Shown piece by piece: positions 8,928-18,917 of a stretch of 64,000 nucleotides of DNA. A program made the translations under genes and the position numbers. Source of the stretch: Spirosoma endophyticum (GTDB lineage Bacteria > Bacteroidota > Bacteroidia > Cytophagales > Spirosomataceae); the NCBI RefSeq assembly GCF_900112365.1, contig NZ_FOLQ01000006.1, positions 1 through 64,000 on the forward strand, in the 5' to 3' direction. The notes under the pieces were generated by a model that did no database searches, had not been told where the DNA came from, and saw only the letters and a list, made by a program, of their open reading frames with translations. Position 1 is the first letter of the stretch; each line of letters opens with the position of its first letter.

Positions 8928-10598
8928 ATGAAAAAAATACTTAAATACACGGCGATTTCATTGGGCATGCTGGCAGGTTTACCATCTTGTGAAGTGGAAA
9001 GGCTGCCTGAAACAGCCATTAGCGATCAGACCTTCTGGCGTTCAGAGGGCGACCTTAAAGCCGCTTCCAATTACTTATACACATATTTGCCAACCTTTGG
9101 CACGCTTACTCCGCAAGGTTATAGCTCAACCTACAACGTTACGTACGCCAGTGAAGACATCTGGTCGGATGATGCCTTTGGACTAGCTTCAAACAATATA
9201 AGTGATGGTTCGCGCCTGGCACCGGCTACCGATGCTAATTATACGGCCAATTATCTGCTGATACGGGCAGCTAACAACATCATTGAAAAAGCATCCAGAG
9301 CAGCAGTTAATACAGCGCAATCAATTATTGATCGGTACGTAGCAGAGGCTCGTTTTTTCCGCGCCTTTGGCTATTATAACCTGGTTCAGCGCTATGGAGA
9401 CGTACCATTGATTCTGAAAACGCTGGATGAAACGTCTGCCGAATTAAATGTACCAGCGAGTCCGCGCGCTTCCATTTTTGATCAGATTTATCAGGATCTG
9501 GATTTCGCTGCTCAGAAGCTGCCAACTGCAACTACGTTGGGAACGGCTGATTTTGGGCGAATCAGTAATACGGCCGCCTTAGCGTTCAAGGCGCGGGTGG
9601 CCTTGTTCGAAGGAACACGTTCAAAATACCATAACTACGGTGAGCCAGCCAAGCACCTGAAAGTGGCTGTTGATGCCGCTAAAGCCGTAATCGATAGTAA
9701 GCAGCATGAGCTGTACACAGGGTCCTACTTTGATATATGGCAACTGGCCGGTGAGGGACGCCAAAACCGGGAAAATATTATTGTCAGACAATACGGCGTA
9801 TCATTAACTGAACGGGTTGTAACGCATAGCTACTACCGGGGAACCCTGGAAAATGGAAATATGAATCCAACCAAGAGTCTGGCGGATTCGTACCTCTATA
9901 AAGATGGATTGCCGATCAACAAATCGCCTTTATATAAAGCACCTGTTGTGTCGACCGATGTATTTGTTGATCGGGATACACGAATGAGCGATACGTTCAT
10001 GAAGAAAGGCGATCCGATGATGACCACGAAACCCATTTTTGATATTGCCCCGCTGGTTTTCAATAAAACTGGTTTTATGTTCCGTAAAACGTCGAATGTT
10101 GATGACTGGAATACGCAAGCGTCTACGATCGACCGTCCAATTTTACGCTACGCGGAAGTACTTGTTACGTATGCCGAAGCGCTGTATGATCTGAATGGCT
10201 CAATCAGCGATGCCGATCTGGACTTGACCATCAATCGCCTGCGCCAACGTGGGGGCGTGGCGAAGCTGACGAATACGTTTGCTACAACCAACGGGTTGAA
10301 CATGCGGGATGAAATCCGTCGGGAGCGTCGGGTTGAGCTGGCACAGGAAGGCTTCCGGTACTGGGACCTGATCCGCTGGAAAACTGCCGAAATAGAACTG
10401 CCTAAGCCTATTTTAGGTAATTATTTCTTCAAAGCAGAATTCGGAACAGTAGCGGCAGTACGGCTAACGGCAGATAACTATATTCTGGTACAGGAAGCTA
10501 GTTTTCGCAAGTTTGATCCAGTCCGAGATTATCTGTGGCCATTGCCTATCAATGAAATTGCGCTGAACCCATCGCTAACGCAGAATAAGGGGTGGTAA
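8928..10598 (+). CDS. SusD/RagB-family surface lipoprotein (pair 1)
   Basis: This is the substrate-binding lid that docks on SusC at the outer membrane (about 556 aa). The start at 8928 gives a lipoprotein signal (MKKILKYTAISLGMLAGLPSC, lipid-modified Cys 21); an upstream in-frame ATG at 8904 would put extra polar residues before it. Family marks include the early ETAISDQTFW segment, the TPR-helix motif YVAEARFFRAFGYYNLVQRY, and the C-terminal RRERRVELAQEGFRYWDLIRW with a closing LWPLPINEIALNPSLTQN. It is co-transcribed with SusC and is the last gene before a strong hairpin. It is complete and unbroken. Confidence 0.95.
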   Translation: MKKILKYTAISLGMLAGLPSCEVERLPETAISDQTFWRSEGDLKAASNYLYTYLPTFGTLTPQGYSSTYNVTYASEDIWSDDAFGLASNNISDGSRLAPATDANYTANYLLIRAANNIIEKASRAAVNTAQSIIDRYVAEARFFRAFGYYNLVQRYGDVPLILKTLDETSAELNVPASPRASIFDQIYQDLDFAAQKLPTATTLGTADFGRISNTAALAFKARVALFEGTRSKYHNYGEPAKHLKVAVDAAKAVIDSKQHELYTGSYFDIWQLAGEGRQNRENIIVRQYGVSLTERVVTHSYYRGTLENGNMNPTKSLADSYLYKDGLPINKSPLYKAPVVSTDVFVDRDTRMSDTFMKKGDPMMTTKPIFDIAPLVFNKTGFMFRKTSNVDDWNTQASTIDRPILRYAEVLVTYAEALYDLNGSISDADLDLTINRLRQRGGVAKLTNTFATTNGLNMRDEIRRERRVELAQEGFRYWDLIRWKTAEIELPKPILGNYFFKAEFGTVAAVRLTADNYILVQEASFRKFDPVRDYLWPLPINEIALNPSLTQNKGW

Positions 10599-10630
10599 GG
10601 TAGCCTCGTTACATATATACCTTCATTTTT

Positions 10631-10687
10631 AATCAATTCGGCAATAAGCTTCGTTCTTCGGGAACGAAGCTTATTGCCGAATTGATT
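10631..10687 (+). terminator. Perfect 26-bp hairpin after susCD pair 1
   Basis: The arms 10631-10656 and 10662-10687 are perfectly complementary around a TTCGG loop, 32 bases after the SusD stop codon. The stem is flanked by T-rich sequence. It is the likely transcript end of susCD pair 1. The stem is much longer than a typical rho-independent terminator. Confidence 0.75.
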
Positions 10688-11098
10688 TATCACTATTTTG
10701 TAAATTTAATGATATAGTATCTAAGTGAAGTCCGCAACCTCGGCGGATTGAGTAATTAATGAAGTGCATTTCATAGCACTAAATATGCAGCTTAAATCGT
10801 TTGAATATTTGTCTTGTTCTCAACCTGTATGCAAGAGATAAAGTTGACAATACATTCAATTAATCAATCACCTCTCCTACCCAGCCGCCGTCCAATTAGC
10901 GGAAGCCCGTTGGGCCATACAGCAATAGTTTAGCAAACTCCTCCCCTCTTTTCAACCGCCCATAATCGTCAAATAAAGAGGTAATTATTTGTACTTGTTG
11001 AGTACCTAATCCGCTATCGTTTAATGGTTTACCTCAGCTATAAGTATAAACTAAAATCGTTCACGAAAACCTCCCATCCACTCCAGAAAAACACCGCA
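10688..11098. other. Gene-free stretch between convergent units
   Basis: No supported gene lies here. It separates two long hairpins that end convergent transcripts. A short open frame starting at 11024 runs through the second hairpin and into the antisense of the oxidoreductase gene, so it is not credible. Confidence 0.5.
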
Positions 11099-11158
11099 TT
11101 CGTCATAACCTACGGTTGCCAATTTAATAATGAATTGGCAACCGTAGGTTATGACGAA
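11099..11158 (-). terminator. Perfect 26-bp hairpin after the FAD oxidoreductase gene
   Basis: The arms 11099-11124 and 11133-11158 are perfectly complementary with an 8-base loop. The hairpin sits 16 bases downstream of the minus-strand oxidoreductase stop codon and so probably ends the sigma-FecR-SusCD-oxidoreductase transcript. It has the same arm length as the hairpin at 10631 but an unrelated sequence. Confidence 0.75.
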
Positions 11159-11174
11159 AGGAAAGTAACTTTTT

Positions 11175-12890
11175 TTAAAGGGTCAATCGCTGGCGATCTT
11201 TCAGTAAAACGTCACGCAATTTTGCATAAGGCAATCGTTGGGGAGGTACGTTATTATCGATCGACAGAACGGCTGCCGTTGCGGCTGACTGACCCAGAAT
11301 CATGAAAACCGGTTCCATCCGTATTGACCCATAAGCGATGTGCGAACTGGATACACAGACCGGAACCAGCAGGTTTTTGCATTCGCTTTCTTTGGGCAAG
11401 ATAGACCCGTACGCAATCGAATAGGGTTGTTTGGGGTGAACACCAATATCGCCCTCATTCTGCACAAACCCATCGGGACGCACATAGCGTTGTGCATTAT
11501 GTGAATCGAGGGCGTAAGAGCCCATTCCAATAGGGTCGGGTACATTGGTTTGCCCAAGAGCATCGGCTTCTTTCATAACGAAAACACCCAGCATACGACG
11601 GGCCTCGCGGACGTAGATCTGGTGCGGCCAGTTGGCATTGTCCGTAAACTCGTCTTTCGCCAGTCCCCATTGGCTCATGTCTTTTCGCACATCGTCTGGA
11701 ACGCGCGAATCATTGGCCATAAAGTACAGCAAACCCTGCTGGTATAACTGATGGTCCCGGATGATTTCTTTACGACGTTCGTAGGTGGCGTCAGGATAAT
11801 CATAATTTTTGCCAATGTAGTCGGAGCTGAATGGGCCGTGGTTATTCGTATCCGTTTTTCGGTTTGGTATGGGGTCGAACTTCTGAAATGTCTCACGCCA
11901 TCCACTATCAAATACGCGGCCCAGCAGTTCATACCGGGCCGGGTCGTAATTAGCCGGTTTCGGAAAAGGCACCCGGTTGTCGGGGTTGTTGCTAAAGCAC
12001 ATGCGAAAGCAGTAAGCCTGAATCTTACTGTCACCCGCGCCTTTCTCGCCCGGTCCACTAGTTGCAATTTCCGGGAGAAGACCACTTTTGGGATCACCCG
12101 GTATTTTATAGGGACTTACGTTGGTCTTGAAATAGTGCCCGTGCTGAAATACATTGGGCTGCACCCCATTTGATGTTTCGCCATACACGCTGTTGGCTTC
12201 CCGACCTACATGGTACTTCACACCCGCTGCGGCCATCAAATCTCCTTCATACGTAACGTCGATAAACATTTTCCCTTCGTAGATCTGTCCGCTCAGGGTA
12301 CGAAAGGAGGTAATAACCCCCGCTTTTTGGGTTACGCCCTTCTTCGACCGGTCGAGCCATTCATTTCGATACACGGTGATCTCATTCTCCGACACCAGAT
12401 CCTCGAAGACTTTTTCGGCTGCGTGAGGCTCAAAAATCCACATGGTACGGGAGTTGCCATCAATGGCCGGTGTTCCCTGCCCTTTGTTGCCATATTCCTC
12501 CTTTTTCTGCCATTTCCAGGCCGAATCCTGTTGATAATGTTGGTAGAGCCGCTGGTAAAATTCACGTGACAACCCACCTATGACTTCTTTATTACCCGTA
12601 TCGGTGAAACCCAAACCACCCGATGACAGCCCACCCAGGTGTTTATCGGGGGAGACGACAATAACTGTCTTTCCCATTTTTTTCACTTGTACAGCCGCCG
12701 TCACAGCCGCACACGTACCGCCATAAATGATCACGTCCGCCCGACGAACCGCAAGGGGTTTTGCCGCATTTGTCACAACCGGAATAGTCTGTAGAACAAC
12801 GAGAAAACTTGCTACTAAACAAGGCATTACGAACCAACGCTTTGACTGCGCATGTGATTGATGCAGATACCTGAAAAATGTATGCTTCAT
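11175..12890 (-). CDS. Secreted FAD-dependent oxidoreductase (FAD_oxidored family)
   Basis: This 571-aa protein has an N-terminal hydrophobic signal and a Rossmann FAD-binding start ADVIIYGGTCAAVTAAVQ at about residues 51-68, followed by GGLSSGGLGFTDTGN, typical of the PF12831 group found in carbohydrate loci. An alternative start at 12827 would give a shorter signal peptide (MPCLVASFLVVLQTIPVV). The C-terminal part holds YVREARRMLGVFVM and SAATAAVLSID, conserved in this group. The family is often seen near SusC/SusD and glycan enzymes, but its substrate is generally undefined; oxidation of a sugar or sugar derivative is an inference. It lies 82 bases downstream of SusD pair 2 with no hairpin between, so it is likely in the same operon. 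Confidence 0.85.
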   Translation of the reverse strand: MKHTFFRYLHQSHAQSKRWFVMPCLVASFLVVLQTIPVVTNAAKPLAVRRADVIIYGGTCAAVTAAVQVKKMGKTVIVVSPDKHLGGLSSGGLGFTDTGNKEVIGGLSREFYQRLYQHYQQDSAWKWQKKEEYGNKGQGTPAIDGNSRTMWIFEPHAAEKVFEDLVSENEITVYRNEWLDRSKKGVTQKAGVITSFRTLSGQIYEGKMFIDVTYEGDLMAAAGVKYHVGREANSVYGETSNGVQPNVFQHGHYFKTNVSPYKIPGDPKSGLLPEIATSGPGEKGAGDSKIQAYCFRMCFSNNPDNRVPFPKPANYDPARYELLGRVFDSGWRETFQKFDPIPNRKTDTNNHGPFSSDYIGKNYDYPDATYERRKEIIRDHQLYQQGLLYFMANDSRVPDDVRKDMSQWGLAKDEFTDNANWPHQIYVREARRMLGVFVMKEADALGQTNVPDPIGMGSYALDSHNAQRYVRPDGFVQNEGDIGVHPKQPYSIAYGSILPKESECKNLLVPVCVSSSHIAYGSIRMEPVFMILGQSAATAAVLSIDNNVPPQRLPYAKLRDVLLKDRQRLTL

Positions 12891-12972
12891 TGGTAAACTT
12901 AGATGTTGGAAAAAAATTTAAAGTTCAGCGTTTTGGAAAAGGCAAAGCAATACAGGCCATTAGCACTAAGGC

Positions 12973-14442
12973 TCAATAACCAGGATTCTGATCGGCAGGA
13001 GCAATGTCTGGATTATTGTCAATTTCCTGAATGGGAATAGGCCAAAGCAGGTGAGCTGTTGCCACATCTTTCCCTTTCGCGGCTTTAATAATTGCTTTTA
13101 ACCGATCGGTCCCCAGCCGTTTGAGGTCGTGCCAGCGCTTGAATTCCAGCATAAATTCATAGGCGCGTTCGGTCATGACCAGCTCCCGGAAAGAAGCCGC
13201 CGTTAGTCCCGTAGCGACCAGATCGACGGGCGAAACTGCGGTCGATGAATAGCCATAGGCGCGCCGGTGGACCATATTTAATCGTTCCAGTGCCAGTGTC
13301 GTTGGGCCGCCTGCTGCCTGCGAAGCCGCTTCGGCATAAATCAACAGAGCATCGGCGTAGCGAAGAATCGGGCAGTCGCTGCCAACGTTCACCGCATTGG
13401 GATCTTTGTATTTGCGGAATCCAAGTGGCTCGGCGGCCGGAAGACTGGTTAATACGCCAGCCCGGTTGGGATACGTACTGAACAGGTTAAAGTTTTTACG
13501 CAGGTCTTTGTCATCCCAGTTTTTGATGAGCGGCAGATCGGGGCGGCTAAAATGAGCCCGCACGCCCCCCGGCGCATTCGGATTATCGGCCGGGTATAAA
13601 TAAGCGACGTAGTTCCAGCCCTGGGTCGCTACTTGCGCATATTTGAGGTAAAAAATCTCCTCGGTAGTCGTCACAACCGACGCGCCGTATAGCCGTTCAA
13701 AGTCATCAGATGTTTTCACCTCTACCAGCGAATACGCCTTCGACTGAATCACTTCATCGGCTTTATCACGGGCATCGGCCCAGCGTTCGTTTGTCAAATA
13801 CACGTCGGCCAGCAAGGTTTTTGCTGCCCATGACGTTGGCCGCCCTATTTCTTTGGTGGTAGCCGGCAGGATTTTCTCCGCTTCCAGCAAATCTGCGATG
13901 ATGAGTTTGTACACCTCCGTGACCGGCTCGCGTTTGCCACCCAGCTGACTCAGGTTTTCGGTCGGCTCGGTATGGATCGGTACTGCGGCATAGTTGCGGA
14001 TGAGGTTGTAGTAGTTAAGCGCGCGCAGGAACCGGGCCTCGCCCAAAAGAGGATTACGGTCAGCGTCGGCCATAGCGATACCCGGTGCCGCTTTCAGGAT
14101 AATATTAGCCGAATTGATGGCCTGATACGTCTGGCTCCAGATGGCGTTGGTCCGGGCAATGTTGGTGCCGTCGAGTCCCTGGTATTCGCTAACGGGCGTT
14201 TGCGTACCCCGCGAGATGGCATAATCCGTCAAGCCTTCCAACTGGGCCGGATAGTTCGTGCCATAGTAGTTGCCATTCCGCATGATCGAATAGACGGCGT
14301 TCAACCCCGCCACAAGGTCGGCCCGCGACTGGTAGAAATTGGCCTGTGACAGATTGGCCCGTGGCACTTCCGTCAATACGTCCTGGCAGCCGGACAATAC
14401 CAGCAAACTCAGACCGGTTACAACTAAGATAAATCGTTTCAT
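12973..14442 (-). CDS. SusD/RagB-family surface lipoprotein (pair 2)
   Basis: This 489-aa partner of the adjacent STN-type SusC has a lipoprotein signal MKRFILVVTGLSLLVLSGC with lipid-modified Cys 19. Then come VPRANLSQANFYQSRADLVAG, the TPR motif LGEARFLRALNYYNLIRNYAA and the end motif HLLWPIPIQEIDNNPDIA. It starts 15 bases after the SusC stop codon. It should bind the substrate that switches on the upstream FecR/sigma relay. The protein is complete. Confidence 0.95.
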   Translation of the reverse strand: MKRFILVVTGLSLLVLSGCQDVLTEVPRANLSQANFYQSRADLVAGLNAVYSIMRNGNYYGTNYPAQLEGLTDYAISRGTQTPVSEYQGLDGTNIARTNAIWSQTYQAINSANIILKAAPGIAMADADRNPLLGEARFLRALNYYNLIRNYAAVPIHTEPTENLSQLGGKREPVTEVYKLIIADLLEAEKILPATTKEIGRPTSWAAKTLLADVYLTNERWADARDKADEVIQSKAYSLVEVKTSDDFERLYGASVVTTTEEIFYLKYAQVATQGWNYVAYLYPADNPNAPGGVRAHFSRPDLPLIKNWDDKDLRKNFNLFSTYPNRAGVLTSLPAAEPLGFRKYKDPNAVNVGSDCPILRYADALLIYAEAASQAAGGPTTLALERLNMVHRRAYGYSSTAVSPVDLVATGLTAASFRELVMTERAYEFMLEFKRWHDLKRLGTDRLKAIIKAAKGKDVATAHLLWPIPIQEIDNNPDIAPADQNPGY

Positions 14443-14457
14443 GACTTAGAGAGTGCT

Positions 14458-17400
14458 TTATAGGCCGATGCGAACACCGAGCGTCGTAAGTTTAGTATTA
14501 GGATAACTGTTCTGATCAATGCCCAGGGTGACATCGCCCCCCTGCAAGCCCCCTTGCGTACTCACTTCCGGATCATACCACGAGTAGTGGGTCAAAGTCA
14601 GCAGGTTCTGGGCGCTCACATAAATCTGAGCCGACCGTAGCCAGGTCAGGCCCAACTTGGCAGCCGGCAAATTATAGGCTAACTGAATATTTTTGAGCCG
14701 TAGATACGACCCGCTTTCTACGTAACGATCCGAGGCCCGAAACCGGGTATTCACGCTGATTTTAGGGTACTTGGCGTTGGGGTCGGGAGCCGCGGCCGTC
14801 CAGTGATTGGCGTACAAGTCTTTCAACTGATTCTCACCAAAATTGAAGCTGTTGGCGTAACTAGCCGTATTGAAGTTAAAGATATCGGCACCCTGAACTC
14901 CCTGCAGGAAAACGGTCAAGTCGAAGTTCTTCCAAGAAACGGTTGAGTTAAAGCCGTACGTGAACTTCGGATTGGGGTTGCCGATAATGGTCCGGTCATT
15001 GTCGTTAATGATGCCATCACCGTTGAGGTCCACAAACTTAATGGCGCCTTTTTCGTCCAGCCCAGCCTCTTTAAATCCGTAGAATACCCCCACCGGCTGG
15101 CCCACCCGCACCAGATTGACCGGAACACCGAGTGGGTTCGCCAACGTGGTGCCAAATACGTCGCTGCCATTCGATAGTTCCAGCACCCGATTGCGATTGG
15201 CCGATGCATTAGCCGACACATCCCAGCGAACCGGCCCCCGCAGCACATTGGCTGACACCGATACTTCAACCCCCGCATTGCGAATACTGCCGATGTTACG
15301 AGTGGTTTGGTTATAACCCGAACCGGGTGGCAAGGGAACGGTGGCTAGCAAATCGGTCGTTTTCTTTACGTAAAAATCCAGGGTCACTTGAAGCCGGTTT
15401 TGCAGAAATCCCGCATCCAGGCCAATGTTCGATTGGGTTGTGGTTTCCCACTTCAAGTCGGGATTCGACAGGACCGAACCGGGTGCATACCCAATCGTCA
15501 GGTCATTACCAAAAATTGTCTGGTAAGCACTTAGCTGGTTAAGTGTCTGATAAGGTGACAGACCCGTATTACCCGTTTTTCCCCAGGAGCCGCGTAGTTT
15601 CAGATCCGATAACCAACGGGTATCTTTAAGGAAGGGCTCCTCGATCAATCGCCAGCCAAGGGCCGCCGAAGGGAAATAACCCCACTTGTTGTTTTCCCCA
15701 AAGCGGGACGACCCATCCGCCCGTAAACTGGCGGTCAATAAGTACTTATCGGCGAACGAGTAATTGAGTCGGCCCAGATAAGACAGCAGCGACCAGTCGC
15801 TGTACGATGAGTTTGGAATGCCGGGTGCACTTCCCGCCTGAAGCGAATAATATTTCAGGTTGTCATTAGCAAACCCAGTTGCCGACGCGCTGAACCCCTG
15901 GTTGGTCTGTTTCTGGTACGTAAATCCGCCCAGTGCTGTCAGGTTATGCCGATCAGCTAGCGTCTTGGAATAGGTTAATGTATTCTCATTCAGTATATTC
16001 AGCTGGTCAGCATAGGATTGTTGAGCCGAGCCCGTGGGCGTCAGATCGGTCAGCCGACGGGATGAATATAGATTCCCTTTTGTTTTGTCGCTCTCGATAC
16101 CGATCGACGTTCGGAACACCAGACCAGTTATTAGCTGATAATTCAGCGCCATATTGGCCAGCGTGTAATCCCGCTGTGTCTGGTTATCGACTTCCCGCGC
16201 CAAGGCTAATGGGTTACGTAACACGTTAGGGCTGAAGGTGTAGGGGACTACATTACTGTAATTTCCATTAGCATCAAGGGGCGCCACCGTTGGCGGAGCC
16301 ACCAGCACTGCCGATGTAACGCCCTCTCCCCGACTCGAATTTTCGCCACTGACCAGATTTCGGTTCGTGCGGCTTACCACCAGCGAATAAGCCAGACTCA
16401 GCCGGTCATTTACCTTGTGGTTAATGTTCGCGCGGGCACCCGCTTTCCAGTAATCCGACGTCTGAACGATACCCTGCTGACGCAGATAATTGGCTGAAGC
16501 CGAATATTGTAGCTTGTCATTACCACCCGAAAACGTCAATACGTGGTTTTGCATGGGGGCCTTCCGAAGTAGCTCGCGCTGCCAGTTGGTTCCTGTGCCA
16601 AAATTATTGATCTGATCAGCCGTGAAGTAAGGCGTCAGCCCATCGTTACTGGCTCGCTCATTGGCCAGCTCGGCGTATTCGCGGGCATTGAGCAACGGAA
16701 TCTCTTTGATGGGCTGCTGAACGGCGTAATAGCTGTCAATATCAATCTGACCTTTCCCGGATTTTCCCCGGCGCGTAGTCACGATAATAACGCCATTGGC
16801 ACCCCGCGAGCCGTAAATAGCCGTAGCCGAGGCATCTTTCAAAACATCAATCGACTCAATATCAGCAGGGTTTAGTGCAGACGGTGTACCCGCCAAAGCG
16901 AACCCATCGACTACATACAGCGGATTATTACCCCCCACAATTGAATTGCTACCCCTAATTCTGACCGTAACAGTTCCGCCCGGCTGACCTGAGTTCTGGG
17001 TGACCTGCACCCCAGCCGCCCGGCCCTGTAAGGCCTGGGTAACCGTAGTTTGCGGCAGCGCATTCAGTTCTTTCGATTTAACGGAGGCCACTGAACCAGT
17101 GACGTCTGTTTTCTTTTGCGTACCGTAGCCAACCACTACCACTTCGCTGAGGGTCTGGTCGTCGGGAGCCAACCGTATATCAACTACGGGCCGATTACCA
17201 ACCGCTACTTCCTGAGTCAGGTAGCCAACAAAGGAGAAAACCAGCGTTACGGAAGCCGGGCCAGTTGCCGGTTCTGGAACACTTAGCTGATACCGACCAC
17301 TGGCGTCGGTTGTGGTGCCCCGGTTGGTGCCTTTCACAACCACACTCACCCCCGGTAGCGTCTCCCCGTTGTCGGTTGCCCGAACGGTGCCTGAAATTGG

Positions 17401-17889
17401 CGTGTCTTCAGGAGCCGTACTGGCTAATGCAGCCACTGGTGAGGCCGTTGTCGAATTGAGCAACTCGCCATTTACTAATACCTGATCGCTGGAGGCCGTT
17501 ACCGGAAATCGCGAGTCGGCCGTTGTGGCCGTTGACTTACGAGTGAGCACCACCCAGGTACCCGGCTTCACTTCTTTGTAGCGTAAATTGAATGGTTTTA
17601 GTAATCGACTGAGTGACTTTTCCAGCGTGTTGCTACCCGCCAGCACATCGGCAGGCACGGTCAGGTTGGCTATTGTGCGATCTTCAAACAGAATATCCGT
17701 TTGATACCGCGCTTTCAGTTCGTTCAGTACATCAGCCAGTCGGCGGGTGGCCGTAGCGGGTGAAGCAAGGGTAACTCGGGGCTGTTGCCTTGCCATAGCA
17801 AATGTCTGACCATGAGCAGGATGCAAACCGCTCATCAATGCACCAACAAATAGTATTGGCAACATAGCGGGGTAAAAATTAGAACGCAT
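14458..17889 (-). CDS. SusC-type transducer with STN domain (pair 2)
   Basis: This 1143-aa TonB-dependent transporter can also signal. Domain order: signal peptide about 1-28; STN (secretin/TonB short N-terminal) domain about 47-117, including RRLADVLNELKARYQTDILF; a linker; carboxypeptidase-D-like domain about 165-240; SusC signature SEVVVVGYGTQKK near 248-260; plug (DASATAIYGSRGANGVI); and a long barrel. The STN domain is known to contact the periplasmic part of FecR-type anti-sigma factors, and here fecR and an ECF sigma gene lie immediately upstream (29-base gap). Substrate binding is therefore expected to induce this operon. It is the only one of the four SusC proteins in the window with an STN domain. 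Confidence 0.95.
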   Translation of the reverse strand: MRSNFYPAMLPILFVGALMSGLHPAHGQTFAMARQQPRVTLASPATATRRLADVLNELKARYQTDILFEDRTIANLTVPADVLAGSNTLEKSLSRLLKPFNLRYKEVKPGTWVVLTRKSTATTADSRFPVTASSDQVLVNGELLNSTTASPVAALASTAPEDTPISGTVRATDNGETLPGVSVVVKGTNRGTTTDASGRYQLSVPEPATGPASVTLVFSFVGYLTQEVAVGNRPVVDIRLAPDDQTLSEVVVVGYGTQKKTDVTGSVASVKSKELNALPQTTVTQALQGRAAGVQVTQNSGQPGGTVTVRIRGSNSIVGGNNPLYVVDGFALAGTPSALNPADIESIDVLKDASATAIYGSRGANGVIIVTTRRGKSGKGQIDIDSYYAVQQPIKEIPLLNAREYAELANERASNDGLTPYFTADQINNFGTGTNWQRELLRKAPMQNHVLTFSGGNDKLQYSASANYLRQQGIVQTSDYWKAGARANINHKVNDRLSLAYSLVVSRTNRNLVSGENSSRGEGVTSAVLVAPPTVAPLDANGNYSNVVPYTFSPNVLRNPLALAREVDNQTQRDYTLANMALNYQLITGLVFRTSIGIESDKTKGNLYSSRRLTDLTPTGSAQQSYADQLNILNENTLTYSKTLADRHNLTALGGFTYQKQTNQGFSASATGFANDNLKYYSLQAGSAPGIPNSSYSDWSLLSYLGRLNYSFADKYLLTASLRADGSSRFGENNKWGYFPSAALGWRLIEEPFLKDTRWLSDLKLRGSWGKTGNTGLSPYQTLNQLSAYQTIFGNDLTIGYAPGSVLSNPDLKWETTTQSNIGLDAGFLQNRLQVTLDFYVKKTTDLLATVPLPPGSGYNQTTRNIGSIRNAGVEVSVSANVLRGPVRWDVSANASANRNRVLELSNGSDVFGTTLANPLGVPVNLVRVGQPVGVFYGFKEAGLDEKGAIKFVDLNGDGIINDNDRTIIGNPNPKFTYGFNSTVSWKNFDLTVFLQGVQGADIFNFNTASYANSFNFGENQLKDLYANHWTAAAPDPNAKYPKISVNTRFRASDRYVESGSYLRLKNIQLAYNLPAAKLGLTWLRSAQIYVSAQNLLTLTHYSWYDPEVSTQGGLQGGDVTLGIDQNSYPNTKLTTLGVRIGL

Positions 17890-17918
17890 ATACTGAGATT
17901 AGTAAGGGTAAAAGGTTA

Positions 17919-18917
17919 TTAGTCGAAAAAGGTAACCGTGTTGTCGTATTGTTTATAATTGATCTCCAGCAGTCCGGTTACCACCTGAAGAAATTCATCC
18001 GCATTGTCAGCCTTGAATGTGCCGGTAATTGTGCGACTGGCCAGTTCCTGACTTTTCAGTACAACACGTAGGTTGTATGTGTACCGGAGAAGGTCGGTGA
18101 TTTCGCGAACAGTTGTACGGTTAAAAACGAATCGGTGGTCGCTCCAGGCCGAACTTACATCCGGTTCGTGGGTATGATTCTGGGTTAGCAGGCCGGATGA
18201 ATCTACGCTCACGACATCACCGGGCTTCAATCGAAGCTGGTACTTTGGTTTGGCTGGACGGGTATAATTCAACTGGATCGCCCCTTTACTCAGCACCACT
18301 TTGGTTCCCGTCGGGCGAGTATACACGTTAAATTCAGTACCTAGCACCACGACATCCACCCCCCGATCCGTATTGACGATGAATCGTTGATGAGTAGGTG
18401 TATGGCTGATCGAGAAAGCCGCTTCCCCCGTCAACCAAACCGTCCTCGTTCTATTGCCAAAGCCAAAACGCGGTATTCGAAGCGTCGAGTGGGCGTTCAG
18501 TGTTACCTGTGATCCATCAGAGAGAGTTAGCCGGCGCGTTTCGCCGAAAGCGGTTTCAATAGTTTGGTAACGTAGTTGTCCCTGCCCGATATATAGGGCA
18601 AACGATAAGCAGAAAACAACTGTAGCCGCCACTAACAAGCGGGTATTTGTGAGCAACGGACGAATACGTGCTGGCGCGGTTGCTGTGGGCGCAGGTTGTT
18701 GTTCCAGGCTATCAATTCGATTCATCAACCGTTGAAAATTTCTATCCTCATCGGCCATATACTGGAGATGGTGCCGTTCCCATTCATCGAGCCAGGCTAT
18801 GTACTGAGCCTGACTGGCCGGTTGCTGCAACCACTCGGCAATCATCGTTCGTTGCAAGGCTGTCGACCGGCCAGCAAAATGCTCAGCTAGTATTTCTTTT
18901 GTAATAGCCTGATTCAT
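17919..18917 (-). CDS. FecR-family anti-sigma factor
   Basis: This 332-aa inner-membrane regulator has a cytoplasmic N-terminus of about 90 residues (rich in Q/W/H, the sigma-binding part). One transmembrane helix lies at about 93-110 (LLVAATVVFCLSFALYIG). A periplasmic FecR domain follows at about 118-215 (ETAFGETRRLTLSDGSQVTL, VWLTGEAAFSI), and then a C-terminal DUF4974-like domain (FNRTTVREITDLLRYTYNL, ITGTFKADNADEFLQVV). It should hold the upstream ECF sigma factor inactive until the STN domain of SusC signals. Its ATG overlaps the sigma stop codon by 4 bases (ATGA), indicating translational coupling. All family parts are present. Confidence 0.93.
   Translation of the reverse strand: MNQAITKEILAEHFAGRSTALQRTMIAEWLQQPASQAQYIAWLDEWERHHLQYMADEDRNFQRLMNRIDSLEQQPAPTATAPARIRPLLTNTRLLVAATVVFCLSFALYIGQGQLRYQTIETAFGETRRLTLSDGSQVTLNAHSTLRIPRFGFGNRTRTVWLTGEAAFSISHTPTHQRFIVNTDRGVDVVVLGTEFNVYTRPTGTKVVLSKGAIQLNYTRPAKPKYQLRLKPGDVVSVDSSGLLTQNHTHEPDVSSAWSDHRFVFNRTTVREITDLLRYTYNLRVVLKSQELASRTITGTFKADNADEFLQVVTGLLEINYKQYDNTVTFFD

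Noticed and set aside
11024-11305. A plus-strand open frame of 93 codons
   Set aside because: It runs through the 26-bp hairpin and into the antisense of the oxidoreductase gene, and its product shows no protein-family features.
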